A stretch of DNA of 64,000 nt, taken from positions 4,402,001 to 4,466,000 of the forward strand of contig JAQFVV010012420.1 of NCBI GenBank assembly GCA_028023455.1, read 5' to 3'. Origin of the DNA: Epiperipatus broadwayi. Its lineage: Eukaryota; Onychophora; Udeonychophora; Euonychophora; Peripatidae. A model generated the notes under the pieces. The model did no database searches. It saw only the letters and a program-made list of their open reading frames with translations, and was not told the DNA's origin. The position numbers and the translations under genes were made by a program. Of this stretch, positions 1 to 12,115 are shown piece after piece; positions within the stretch are counted from its first letter, which is position 1, and every line of letters begins with the position of its first letter.

Positions 1-23
1 ATATCTTTATACTATGTATATAT

Positions 24-335
24 TCTTTTTACATATTAATTTTTTTTATTATTAAACCAATGCTCATACAACCATTTCTTGACAGTTAACAATTTCGATT
101 GCCCCTGCAATCTTCCTCAGAACTTTAATCCTCTTTAATCTTTTCCCTCCACTTTCCTTCATCACAGCTAAACTATTTTTCTATTTTTATTTTTGTGAGG
201 AAGGAAAGTGGAAGGAAAAGATTAAAGGGGATTAAAGTTTTGAGGAAAATTACAGGGGCAATCGAAACTGAACTATCAAAAAATGATTGTATGAGCACTG
301 GTTTAATAATAAAGTAATTTAATATGTAAAAAGAG
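24..335. repeat. Foldback (palindromic) element, ~312 bp
   Basis: Two arms of about 140 bp are inverted copies of each other, separated by roughly 27 bp of AT-rich spacer (about 169-195). The arms share a CT-rich/AG-rich core (CTTTAATCCTCTTTAATC opposite GATTAAAGGGGATTAAAG) and outer ends TTATTATTAAACCA / TGGTTTAATAATAA. No coding capacity is visible. It resembles a MITE or foldback transposon. I see no clear target duplication because both flanks are AT-rich. Confidence 0.75.
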
Positions 336-1889
336 AATTGATAAATAAGCAATGCAAAAAAGAAGAAAAAATTAAAATTGTATATATTCTTATTATATGG
401 TTAAACCTGAAAGTAAAGGAATGCATTTTTTTCACTAATCTCTATGAAAGAATATTGTAAAGGCCTGCAGTAGTGTTTAAAACTGTTCTACATGTTTCTA
501 TACATATATTGTGCTTTTCAATGATGAAAAACTCATTAGAGTTCATGATATAGTTCTAAAATTGAGATGTTAGAATAGAATTAAGAGTGACAAATAATAG
601 CAAATTACTATCAATGATTAAATTCTATGTTAAATTCTTTTTATTTGATGCTGAGATTTGAACATATATAATAAATATTTCCTAAACACCATTTTATTAC
701 AGATACAATTAGCATATATTTCACAGGTCAAATCAATTCATGAAAATGTTTATCAAGTTTATATCTAACATAAAATATTCAAGTTGAAAATGGTTGGCTG
801 AGATCAGAAAAAGTTTATTGATAACGATTCAACTAAAAAATCAATAATAAATTCATTTGAAGTTAATTGAGGTAGAGTTTAATTGGAATTTCAGCATAAC
901 AAATAATATAATACATCTATATTTTGTATACTGTTTATGTACCCATTATAAATAATGTTTGTACTGAACATTATATACATTATATTTATTATATCAATAT
1001 TTCTTAAAAAAAATAATGGTAACTATATAATATTATATGTAACAACGTTTCCTTTAAAAACAATTTTTCTCATTACTAAAAAAATATATATTACATTACG
1101 CAGCAGACTAATTCAATTTCTTTAACAAGTAAATAAATAACATTTAAACAAGTTATTTAATAACATGTATTATACAATTTAGTAAAGAAAAGTCATCTTT
1201 CAAATAATAGTCTGCAATTTTCTTTAGTACGAATATATAGATATATGGATTATTAGTGTATATTAGAGCATACAATAATGTTACACAGTTTTAACATTCT
1301 GCATATTTTTTTGAAATATATTAATGCAATCACAACAGTATTATCAAATATAATGATAAATAACTTTTAAAAAATAACTGAATGATTTTATTGCTCAAGA
1401 GTTCATAATGAGTTTGAGTTTAATACTACAACTGAAATTAATCCAAGGAGCTAAGATCCAGAATCTGACACTACCATTGCACTAAACCATAAAGGCTATA
1501 ATAAAAAATATAGACAGATTGAAAGTAATAAACTTACTAAAATAAATAGTTACTGACCTTCTGTTTAATCCATAAAACTATATAAGCAGAATTGCTTGGG
1601 TTCAATCTCTTAGTGTTTTTGAATTTCAAGATAAAAACTTGATAGTAAAAAAAAGGTAGTTAAAAAGTGCCTGTCAAATATTTAAATGCCTAAATTCCAG
1701 ATTTGAATCCAAATTTCCTCTAGATAAAAAAAAATCTAAAAATTCATTTGGGGCTGAGAATTGATTTGCATTAGCAACATGTAAATATTAAACTTCAGTT
1801 TACATTGGATGTCATTAGAGTAGAAAGAGAAAAAAATGCTTTTGTTACTATATAAAAATGTATACATACTCATTTTAAAAATGCTCAGA
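336..1889. other. No gene seen; AT-rich spacer
   Basis: This stretch is AT-rich, without an open frame that looks like a protein. I recognise no repeat family in it. Confidence 0.5.
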
Positions 1890-2438
1890 ATATTCCGTCA
1901 AAGATTAATCCTGTTTCTTTGATCTATAGCCTCTACTTTCCATATCACACCAACAAACTTTCTCATTTTATTCATCCATCTTAGACATAATCTCATTTTA
2001 CAATCTCCTGGGATTCAGTTTAAGACTTCTATTTTCAATCCATCACCATATCTTCCAGCACTATATCCATTCCAACTCCATTTCTGTCTCTTATTTCTTT
2101 CAATGATGTCAGTGATATTTGTTTGTTCTTGCACCCATGTATTTTGCTTTTAATCATTTCTTATTATATCCAACACACATATCTTTATATTTTAAGAGTG
2201 CTTAATGATTAAGAGTCCATGTCACACATCCATAAGTAAGGATTGATAAAACATCAATTAAAAATCTTTCCTTTCAAGCACATAAAAATATTTTCTTTTG
2301 AATTCTTTCTATCAAATGCCTTCCATCCAAACTTGGTTCTGTAATTAATTTCATCCATTTAATTAATTAATTTCATTTTTAATAATAATAATAATAATAA
2401 TGATGATAATAATAATAATAATAATGATGATGATGATG

Positions 2439-2480
<42 letters not shown>

Positions 2481-2870
2481 TCACTAAGGTTTTGTAGTAA
2501 TTGACTTTTTCTTATTCATGATTATAAATTTTTATTTTCTTCTTCTGATTTTTAAAAATCTGTTGAACATTACTTGAGTATTATTATTTATCTTTAGTCC
2601 TGTATTGTTACTTTCATCTGATAACTGATGTGACATTTTCTGTAGGTCTGAAGCATTATTTGCAAAAATAATATCATTTTAAAAATCTAAATGACTTAAA
2701 TGATCTCCATGTATTTTTTATTCCCTTAGTTTCCCATTTTAGACCACAAAATACTTTTCCAAAATTGTTCTAAAAGCCTTTGAAAATATGGATTTACTCT
2801 ATTATAATCTTTATCAATATTAATCTTCTTAGTATTGTACCAATATTGAAATTGGCACATACTAATTTAT
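1890..2870 (-). pseudogene. Old RTE-like LINE, 3' half of RT ORF (fragment a)
   Basis: On the minus strand this is a heavily mutated copy of the RTE LINE at 59.45-60.40 kb. Matching landmarks in plus-strand order are the C-terminal region (1890-2340), then the stretch after the RT catalytic motif (2560-2690), then the region around the RT core (2690-2870). Where the younger copies have ordinary coding sequence, this copy carries an AAT microsatellite. No frame is open. It continues at 4500, so it is one insertion split by a later 1.6-kb insertion. Confidence 0.7.
2383..2481. repeat. (AAT)n/(GAT)n microsatellite
   Basis: About 100 bp of ATA/ATG trinucleotide repeats lie inside the decayed LINE. 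It probably arose by expansion inside the LINE sequence, since both flanks align to the younger LINE copies. Confidence 0.9.
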
Positions 2871-4499
2871 CTAAAAAAAAAAATATTAAAATAATCTTTC
2901 ATAAAAGAAAAACGTATTTAAATGTTGAAGAGTTTATTACAGTTTATTTTCGTAAAAGAGTTTGAAATAAAAGCTAGAAAATAATTGATTAAAAGGAGGG
3001 AGGGGGAGTTTTGGTTAGAAAAGATAAAACTAAGAGTTCATAAAAGTTAAAGAGTGTTATTATTATAAATTAAAAGTTAAAATATAAATCTCTTTTCATT
3101 CCAGTTTATTAGAATAAATGCGTATATATGTGCGATGGGGTAAATAAAAATAAATGTTAGCTCGTTAATAAGATAAGTGCATGTTAAAATTATATTGAAA
3201 AACACATGAAAATAAATATTGAAATGAAATGTATTTAACAACACAGCGGTGGGCTACTAATTAAGGATGTAAAAACAACACGTTTTGAAATGGCTATTAC
3301 TAATTAAACAATCTTCAAAAACACGTCATAGGATTAATTACTAAAGGAATTTTGACAACACCTATTGCACCTATTGCTGGAGGATATTAAAATGAAAACA
3401 ATTTGCATATATAAATACCAGATTTTTATCGAAGTTCAGTTTCAGCCTAGTTTTCAGTGTCAGTTTTATTTAAATTATGTATACAGAAACAGAAATGCAG
3501 TGCTGAGCATCTTATGGAAATATATGCTCTTCTTTCAGCCCTTAGTCCAACAAGATCAGCAAGACCTGTCCGTGAAATAATGTCTACTTAACAGCTCAGA
3601 AATCCTCCGCCAATATTCCACTGTCTTCAAGAATAAAACCAACGGATTAGCATCAAATCTCCTCAAGAAACGTCAAATCTAACCGGTTAGATATCCTTTA
3701 TTAGATATACTCCGTCAGAAGCAGCTAACAACAAGCAATATCCACGTTCCAAAAATCCTAGGTAAAACATTTTATTATTCTCATTTAGATGTAGTAGCCA
3801 CCGCTGTAATTCGTAAAAATTCAAGATTCAAATTATATAAACTCTATAAGCATGCATAAAATGAACTATTGATGTGCGTGTTTGTGAATGCTATATAAAT
3901 TATCAATGTCAAATATTATTTTGCTTTTTCATAAGATATATTATATTGTGTTAATTTAAAATGTGTATGACAAAAATACCAATATTATGTTAGTTAAAAA
4001 TTATAAAGATATTTAAATTTAGTATAGTTAATGCAAGTTAAAATAAATTGTCTTTAAACTAAAACTTTATTTGTCGGTCAATTCTTTTTATCAAATCTCT
4101 TTTTATCAATTCTTTTTCTATATTTTATTACTGATTAAAATTAGACTGGGCTAGTTTATGGGATGGTTTCGAGTGCTGGATTATGAGCCTACTGACCAAA
4201 TACGTTGTTTATTCTTCTCAATAGATAGCTGGCACCCAGAGTTTACTCCAAAACAAATAAAGTGTTTGGATAGTAGGGTTTGAATCTAGCAGCCAAGGTG
4301 GGCCATTGTTGATAGTTAAAGCTATCAATAATATCTCCCATTTTGCTCGAACATGCCGGTTCGTTCACGTAACATTTAATAAGATTATAAATGTATTATG
4401 AAGAAGTATGAAACCAGCAAAACATATATGTGTAAGTATACTTCATTCGGCAGAACCAATCCAGCACAGTATCACTATGTAATCTACTTACTATTACTA
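2871..4499 (+). mobile_element. ~1.63-kb insertion in old LINE; solo-LTR-like
   Basis: The LINE alignment stops near 2870 and resumes at 4500 with almost no loss, so this block is an insertion. It has no long open frame. It contains a TATA box (3408-3417), an initiator-like TCAGTTT about 30 nt downstream, a C-rich leader and a possible splice donor at about 3762 (CCTAG/GTAAAA). The length is close to the 1.65-kb LTRs at 40.7 and 43.2 kb, and the right edge has a TGTAAT...ATTAC near-hairpin, but I cannot align the body to them. A solo LTR is my preferred reading; another non-coding element is possible. Confidence 0.35.
3408..3442 (+). promoter_or_regulatory. Candidate Pol II core promoter (TATA + Inr)
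   Basis: A TATATAAATA box at 3408-3417 is followed by TCAGTTT at 3436-3442, the spacing expected for a TATA/initiator pair. In an AT-rich genome TATA strings are common, so only the pairing gives weight. Confidence 0.3.
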
Positions 4500-5535
4500 C
4501 TGCATTTTGATAAATATTATTTAGAATATGACAGTATTCTGGATCTATAAATTGTGGGTTCAAAGTTTTAATCACTGTACAAATGTTTATAGAATCAAAT
4601 GCATTTCATATTTTACAAATTTAAAGCAAAATGAGAACTGATATTTATTGGGCTTTTTTATAACCTCTCTCAATATTTATATATGATTCTGTGATAAAAC
4701 CACTTTAAATTCAGCTTAATCATTTGGTTGATTTGAGTCCAAGGATTGTCTTAATAAAGATTTTGTACATAACTGGTAGAAGTCTAATAAGCCTATAATT
4801 TCTAATCACTTTTTTATTATCTTTCTTAAATATCAATTTTACTATTTCTTTCTTCCAATCAACTGATACATCTTTACTATGGAGACATTTGACAAATAGT
4901 TTTCCAGCATTTTTTCTATTTCTTCTCCTGCTTTTTTTAAAAAATATCAATAATAATTTCCATCCTTTCCTGATGGTTTCTCACCTCTTCATTTAAATTC
5001 TTGGCAATTCAGAATTGGTAATAATTGTTTAGTGGTTATTTTGCTTGGTGTGCTCTTTATTCCTCTTTTCTTCTTATTATTGAAACAACTTTTCTTCCAA
5101 AACCAAAATGTTATATTACATTTCTGAAACTTTTATTCTCTTCTATAGTTTTCCTTGATAATTCACAGTCACACTTTCTTAAATCCTTATTAATTCATTT
5201 TTGCACCATTTTCTACAATTCTAGATATTCAATTCTTCTTAATGAATCATTTAAAATTATTTTCATGTACCTTTATATTTTCTTGTATCAAAATTTATTA
5301 TAAAATTATTGCTCTTTTATATCAGCTATACTTGTAAGCAGTTCTTAGGAGAATATCAGTCATTTTCTTATTGATGTCAATTATGTTTGAACCATATTCT
5401 AAATCTGCCAATAAGTTAAAAAAGTTAGCAAATTCTAATTTAAACTCATTAGGGTATATATATGTATTACATAATTTCCCATTTTGTATAAATGACAAAT
5501 AATTATTTAATTGTATGGACATTATTTATATCTTT
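4500..5535 (-). pseudogene. Old RTE-like LINE, 5' half of RT ORF (fragment b)
   Basis: This minus-strand sequence continues fragment a. It matches 60.40-61.53 kb of the younger LINE: RT N-terminal region, then the linker between endonuclease and RT. The best remaining open piece is 4720-4950, which reads like the RT entry segment (VDWKKEIVKLIFKK, then a NYR-I-LLPVMYKIF motif). It keeps a tryptophan codon (TGG, complement of 4855-4857) at the point where both young copies carry TGA. Many stops and indels show it is dead and old. Confidence 0.7.
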
Positions 5536-6919
5536 TTTTTTTTTTGTATTTAATATATTATTAGTCTCATACTTCTTTTGATAAATAAATAACTTATTGG
5601 CTTTTGAACACTCCGATGTCCTAACAATTTAATATAATTACAATAGCTATTTAAATTTGTTACACAATTTTGATTATTTAAATTATAATTTTAATTGTTT
5701 ATAATTAATAACTATAAAAAATAAACATCAACAGGCAAATATTAATTTAAAATTAATGATTATGTTAATAACAGTTATTAGCACTAACAATATAAACACT
5801 TGTTTTGTTTTGTTTTTTCATTAAATGTTAAATGGCAGCCAGTAATCATATATTCAACTTTTAAAATATAGTAATTTTATTCTCTTATAAATATTTTTTT
5901 TTCCTAGTGGATAATGTTACAAATGTCAGTGACATTACATTATAGTTACGAAACGTTTACTTATTTATTGCTGTTTTAAAATATTTATTTAACAAGTCCA
6001 TATGTTCAACGATCTATTTAAATGCACACATTCATAAACTGATCAGGAAGTTAAGCAATATTAGATTCACTAAGAACATAGATGGATGTCTGCTCGGAAA
6101 TATAAAATGCAAGATGTTAGAAGATGTGGGTATTAACTTATACTAGTAAATATTCACCTCTAATGTTACTGATATTGAAACAAATTGGTTTACATGTTTT
6201 AATGAATTATAGATAATAAAAAAATAAATAATTGAATGGTTTACATTCAGGAATTGAAAAAAAAAAAAGATAATCAGAAATAACAGAACTGAAGCTATGA
6301 TTATAGATTTTTAGGTCCAGAATTTACCAAATTACTGCACTAAACTACTAGGGAAATGATGAAAAAAACTATTGTAATCAGCTGGTCATTTAGGTGCTCA
6401 AACATCACTTGACCTTATAAACAATTGATTATATGAATTTTACATTATATAATGTAATTATATGAAACTTGTGTTAACATTTTTCTGTATAAGTAGAAGA
6501 AGAAAGTTTACGAGTGACATACTATTTAAAATTATTTGCTTTGTATATTTATGTGTATGTACTTGTAAATATAGAAATACCCTGTTTGGTTTCATGCAGT
6601 GATAGAATGATAGACTCTGGAATTCAAGATCTAAGGATTGGATCTTCAGCTATGTCATTTCTGCTGCTCAAATTTTTTATGAACTCCTGGCAATAAACAA
6701 TTCATTTTTTTTTTTAAATAAATAAATATTTTAAACAACAACAAAAACATTTTCCTGGCAGTAATTTAAGTTCATTGATTACACTTCCCATGAAAATAAA
6801 TAAAATATTTTTTAAAAGAATAAATTACAGCATACTAAAGTTAAATCAATGAATGCTGAATGTCTTCTAACATTTGGTGAAGCATCATAAATAGTTATAA
6901 CTGCTAATAGCAATTATTT
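5536..6919. other. No gene seen; AT-rich spacer
   Basis: No protein-like frame and no recognised repeat. It starts with a T-rich tract that abuts the LINE fragment. Confidence 0.5.
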
Positions 6920-7090
6920 CTATCATCATTTTCAACCATTATCAATCCACTGGAGAATGAAGATTCTCCAAATTTAATTCGATTTTTCTAACAAATAGCT
7001 CCAAATCACTTTAGAGAGCTTCCATATCCATTTATTTTATTCAGTCTCTTTCTAAGTTTTCTACAATCTTCTCAGGTTCAGTTTTTCTCA
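6920..7090 (-). mobile_element. RTE LINE 3' tail fragment
   Basis: Reading plus strand, TCATCATTTTCAACCATT and the following 'ATCAATCCACTGGAG..TGAAG' match the 3' end (ATC-repeat tail plus C-terminal codons) of the RTE LINE at 59.45 kb. It is a short 5'-truncated, diverged copy. Confidence 0.65.
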
Positions 7091-7532
7091 TGATTATAAA
7101 TATTATTTTTATGAATACTTCATTTTTAAAAAATATTTTATTGATTAAAAAAATTGGATGTTGAAGCAAATAATTTCATCTCAAATAAAAGAGTTGAGAC
7201 TTTTTCTTCTTTATTTACAAAAAAATCATATCAGATGAAAACTGAACTCAGATTTTTAGCTCCCTAGCTATTCAATTATTAAGTCAGTTACTCTTCTTAA
7301 TATGTGATTTTGAAATTTAATGTTATTTAATAAATATCACGGGCCAAAAAAAAAAAACAATTTTTAATTTGTGATAACTAATGGAAAAAAATCACTGCTA
7401 ACAGTAAGTATAATAAAAATAACTGTTCAAAAGTTTTTATGGTTTTATTGTTAGGTAGTATAAATAAAATTTCTCCTGATTCTAGGATTCACGAATATTT
7501 TATAAGAAAATAGCATGCGCAATTCAACGTTT
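7091..7532. other. No gene seen; AT-rich spacer
   Basis: I see no coding frame or named repeat here. Confidence 0.45.
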
Positions 7533-7634
7533 TGTTTTTTTTTTTCAAATGTCACAGCATCGGCCGGGACGCGAACCCGCAACCCGGGCAACTGCTTGTA
7601 AGGCAGTCGCGCTGACCTCTCGACTACCAATGTA
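7533..7634 (-). mobile_element. tRNA-derived SINE, minus strand
   Basis: On the minus strand a tRNA-like head has a 7-bp acceptor-like stem (CATTGGT / GCCGATG), an A-box-like GTCGAGAGGTCAGCG region, an anticodon-type stem ACTGC/GCAGT around a loop CTTACAA, and a B-box-like GGGTTCGCGTCC. It is followed by GCTGTGACATTTG and then poly(A) (poly(T) on plus, about 7534-7545). The same tail occurs at 27.5 kb, so this is a short SINE of about 100 bp rather than a tRNA gene. It is the least diverged copy here and could still hold Pol III promoter boxes. No clear target duplication is visible. Confidence 0.8.
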
Positions 7635-8397
7635 AAAGCGAGTCTTTTGTGTATATATGTTGTTCAGAAAAATAAATAATTAAAATGATAATCTCTCATA
7701 TATACATTTTTTAAAACACGCCGATGATTTCATTTTTATATTTGGAAACAGTCCCTAATTTTGTTTCTAACTTAACCTCAAATATTCACATTTTATGCAA
7801 ATTAAAATATATGCAATCTGAAATAAAATATTGATTTTTTTAAAATCAATTTTAAAAATTAAAAAGATTTTTCATAATATTAAAAAACAAAAAATGTAAT
7901 TCCAGTAGTTATTGCATCTTTGTCAATGTTACCGATGTCATGTTGGTTTTTTCTCCTCAAAAATTAATAAAGTTATTATTATTTTATAAATAACAAATTT
8001 GAAAGCTAATATGAATTGTCTGTTGGAGTTTTAAAAATTGAATCTATTGTTTACTTTTATTATTTTTCTTGAAATGACTGTCATCATGAGAATTTTTCAC
8101 CAAATCACAGTGTTTATCAAAGTGTAAAAAAAATATTAAAGGTCAGAAGATAAGCGATATTTTGTTTGCATCCAATCAATTCCCTTCTACACAAATGAAT
8201 CAATTATACGCACGACTTTTTTTGTAAAAATTAATAGAATATCAGTTTTTCTGAACTAAACCTATGTTTTTTTTTAAGTAACATTCATATCCTATAGATA
8301 GCATTTCAATTTCTAATACTGAATAAAAAAATCTCTGGATATATAAACCTACACACATATACTCTGAGTTCGTCAAAAAAGCCATTCAGCAATCAAA

Positions 8398-8398
<1 letters not shown>
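7635..8398. other. No gene seen; AT-rich spacer
   Basis: No protein-like frame or recognised repeat. Confidence 0.45.

Positions 8399-8470
<72 letters not shown>
8399..8470. repeat. (ATT)n/(AAT)n palindromic microsatellite
   Basis: About a dozen ATT units run directly into about as many AAT units, so the tract is its own inverted repeat and can fold into a hairpin. Confidence 0.9.
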
Positions 8471-8476
<6 letters not shown>

Positions 8477-8574
8477 CAATTTTTAAAAAAAAACCATAAG
8501 TCTAAAATTAATATTATAAAATGGCTTATAATTATTTATTTTTCAGAACTTTAATTATTTGTATATAGCAAAAG

Positions 8575-8745
8575 TAAAGTTTCAACCATTATAGATCCAC
8601 TGTATGTTAAAAAATATTCTGAGTTAATTATGATATTGCTGCTCCTTAGCTTTAACAGTTGGCATGTGCATTTTTTTTAGGTCTCTTCAAAGTTTTTGGA
8701 ATTCAATTTGGGATATATATTATTTATAAAATAAACAATTTTATA
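8575..8745 (-). mobile_element. RTE LINE 3' tail fragment, very diverged
   Basis: TTTCAACCATTATAGATCC and following bases match the LINE 3' end in the same way as 6920-7090, with more mutations and ending near 'GGAATTCAATTT'. Confidence 0.45.
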
Positions 8746-9007
8746 CAAGTACAGGAGAAAAAAAAAATACATGCTTTTTGATACATAACTTATATAAACA
8801 ATCATTATGACTGAGAGTGAGTGAAAAACGATGTAGTTTTATGCAGATTACTGTGTAATTTATACACTTCATATTATTCTAAAGTGATGTATAATTCAGA
8901 AAAATATTGTTTCTGCCAAATTTTGGTCATAGTACTTCTAGGTAAGTATTTGAAAGCATATAAGTACATATTATGCCACACTTAATTTTTTTTAAAAGAA
9001 AGTTGTA

Positions 9008-9235
9008 TTGTTTGATGTGAAAAATTATAGAGCACTGAGTGACTCATATTGTTCTGTTAGTATGAATAATTACAGTGGCATTATAAGAATGAAAGATTTT
9101 AATATTTTTCTCAAGCAATTGTTTAAGATTAATTACACCTTGGTGATCTACAAGGTGTGTAAGGATATACGTACGGATTGGTTTGAAAAATGTGTATTAC
9201 ATCTTCTGGATGATTATTACCCAAGACTCATCTGA
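9008..9235 (+). CDS. Unrecognised 75-aa open frame
   Basis: An ATG-to-stop frame of 75 codons with a normal-looking amino-acid mix and a WFEKCVLHLLDDYYP end. I do not recognise a family. It lies just upstream of the decayed region that holds the 211-bp tandem duplication and could be part of the same dead element. It may also be chance. Confidence 0.15.
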   Translation: MFDVKNYRALSDSYCSVSMNNYSGIIRMKDFNIFLKQLFKINYTLVIYKVCKDIRTDWFEKCVLHLLDDYYPRLI

Positions 9236-9471
9236 TCTATATTCAATTTAAATCAATTACCAAGGAAAGTTTTAGTAGGAATTTTAACAAGTGATAAGTT
9301 AAACAGGTATTTTGGAATCTACTTAAAGTATTGACAATTAGAAGAGATAACTATAAATATCTATTAGAAAATATATATATATTTTAATCTTTAAATGAGT
9401 CACCAACTAAAGATTTGGTATTATAGTTGTCTAACAGATCTGCATGCTCTATACCATGATCAATAAAAAAG

Positions 9472-9894
9472 AACAATCTGCATATGAAAATAAGGCAAAG
9501 AAGGTTGTAGATGGAATGGATTTAAGGTTGTGATGTGTGTTTTAGCTCTGATATAGAAAAACAAATGATTGAGAATATAACAGATTAAGACCATCTTTAT
9601 AAATATAAAAACAAACAGTTGTAATTGAGAGATGTGATGATGATATCCAAATATATGGTTCTGTTATAGACACAAGATCTCTAACAATCTGCATATGGAA
9701 ATAAGGCAAAGAAGGTTATAGATGGAGTGGATTTAAGGTTGTGATGTGTGTTTTAGCTCTGATATACAAAAACAAATGATTAAGAATATAACAGATTAAG
9801 ACCATCTTTATAAATATAAAAACAAACAGTTGTAATTAAGAGATGTGATGATGATATCCAAATATATGGTTCTGTTATAGACATGAGATTTCTA
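9472..9894. repeat. 211-bp tandem duplication (2 copies)
   Basis: Unit 1 (9472-9682) and unit 2 (9683-9893) are nearly identical; for example AACAATCTGCATATG starts both, 211 bp apart. The few differences suggest a fairly recent local duplication. No open frame spans it. Confidence 0.85.
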
Positions 9895-11859
9895 ACAGTA
9901 ATCCTAAAAAGATGCATTCATGGACTATTAAGCAAGTACATCACCCAGAATAGCATTAATTGTACAAACTTTTACTGGAAGATAAAACAATTTTGAACAG
10001 AAGGTTTTTTATTTTTGTATTCAACTTGCTTACAATGTGATGATTCAGATGATGATTTAATTGTATTTTAGATGAATGGAATTTAAAGAAAAGATGAGTA
10101 ATTTTTTGTAAAAAATGATGGAAGATTGTGTTCTATTGCTAACTGCTACATGGATGACTTACAAACTTGTATTGTAGATCCTGTTATTGTTTGGAATTTG
10201 TTCAGAATATGAAGAATGAAAGGAATTATTCTGAAGGCATTTAAAGATTCTCAGGACATCATCAACAAAGAATATCATTTTACCAGTAGTTCCACAATTC
10301 CATAATGAGGAAGGAAAATAAATTCTGTGCATTGCTCAATTTATTAGATTGTGGGGTCTATACATATTGCAAACAAGAGCAATGTAATCAGTGAGCCATC
10401 TGGAATACCTAGGCTTGGTTTAAAAGGTAATTTTTAACCTTAAAAGATATGTTAGGAAGATAATTTTTAAGGCATTAATTAGATGTGTATGGCTTACTTA
10501 ACATGTTAAAAAATTATTCACAGTTTACTTGATCAAAAAATATTTAATATCATCTTGGCATACAATATAATTTGTTAATTTATTTTCATTTTCAAACAGT
10601 ATTAACTCTTGTATTAAAAGAATAGCTTCAGATGTATAGTGGGTTTTAACTGTGCAATGTGAAGAGGATGGCTTAGAAAGGATTACTCCATTAGTTATTT
10701 AAGAATAATTCTGCAAACATTTTTTGATCAATATCCTCCAATGAGATGAGTCTCAAGTCATTCATTGAAATATATAAGATATTTGATTTTTTTCTAAGTC
10801 AAAAAATTATATTACTAGAAAGGTTAGGTATATAAGATTCTCATAACAATGTTGATTATAACACTTTTACAATATGGGAATGATGATCTGCTAAAGAGGT
10901 GTGTGAATGTAAATGCATAATTTCCTCAAGAATTTGTTTCTTTGAGATATAATTGTTTTAAGGAAGTTGTATATCAAAGTTAATAGAGAGTGGTAACTGT
11001 TTTTAAAGTAGTTTTAAATAGTTAAAAAGTTTGATATCAATGTTCATGCCTGACATGAGTTTTCTTTCAATACCAAAAGCATAAGGAGTTGATTTTGCAG
11101 ATATATAATAGTTTTTATTAACCTTGAAAGATTAGGGATTATTTTTCTAAACCTAAATATCATAGCATTTTGCTTATAAAAAGCAGCTAATTGATTAACT
11201 TCATTTTATAATTTATGGATAAGAAGCTTTACATCATTGAACTGTATACTAGTTTAAAGAGTTGAATTGATCTCATTAATAATTTATCTTATAAAATTAT
11301 TTGAAAAAATAAATGGATCAGAACAACAATTAAATAGAAATTCATTTTAGTAGAATTCATATTTCAATTAAAGAGAGATTTTGCAGCTGATAAAAGTAGT
11401 TATTAGCAATTATTATGTTAGAGACATAATCAATGGTTAAATTAAAATGATTAAGAAATTGATGCCTGAATGTTAATTTGAAAATTATGTTTTATTTTAA
11501 AGAGTACTTTATGTGAGAATTACACAAGCATGATCAGAAAATGAAACACTAGACAAATAAATTGAAGTCTTGAAGCCAGTAGAAGAAATAAAAAAAAAGA
11601 TCCATAAAAGATCATTGACTTCAAATTAATTATTCAACATTTGGAGGGTAACATGAAAAAAGTGGTAATAAGTCCAGTTGACTGGTGTTAATCTCAAAAC
11701 AGATGGTAGTTCATTTATAGGAGCAATTAAAGTCTTCACATATGGTGGTTAAATCAGACTTATATAGGATTGGGGGGGGGGAGGTAATGAGGAAGGTATT
11801 TACTATGTCTTTGATTTTATAGTATGAATACATTGCTATAAAGCAGTACTTCAATTATC
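9895..11859. other. Decayed region, possibly retroelement remnant
   Basis: No open frame of length. One short plus-strand reading at about 10140-10200 gives CYMDDLQ, which resembles an RT catalytic box, but I cannot extend the similarity on either side. G-run at 11771-11780. I would call it non-genic. Confidence 0.25.
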
Positions 11860-12115
11860 AATCTATTATTATTAATCTACTGTCGTCTTTCTAGAAACAT
11901 GTTCAACTTTCTTCTATTTTCACATCTTATTTCTTGCAATAATATCAATTGCCTGTTTTCATTCATTCACATTACCATGCGATGTTTCGATTATGTATGG
12001 CTCATGTATTAATTATTCAAGTACTGATCTTTTTCCAAACATACACACATATTTATTTTTTAATATTAACTTTTTTCTATCAACAGCATTTCATTTAAGT
12101 CTAAATGTCATAGAG
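11860..12115 (-). mobile_element. Possible LINE 3' fragment, highly diverged
   Basis: The plus strand has the T/C-rich, antisense-LINE look of the other copies (ATCTACTGTCGTCTTTC, then Cys/His-poor decayed sequence). The match to the 59.5-60.0 kb LINE end is weak and patchy. Confidence 0.3.

Noticed and set aside
7553-7632. A functional tRNA-Val gene (anticodon TAC)
   Set aside because: The D-arm and anticodon stem overlap badly, the head is followed by the SINE tail and poly(A), and a second copy with target duplication shows that it is a SINE.
8399-8470. CRISPR-like or protein-binding repeat array
   Set aside because: It is a plain ATT/AAT microsatellite.
10155-10180. CYMDDLQ resembling an RT catalytic box
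   Set aside because: No neighbouring RT motifs in any frame; four residues are too little in AT-rich DNA.
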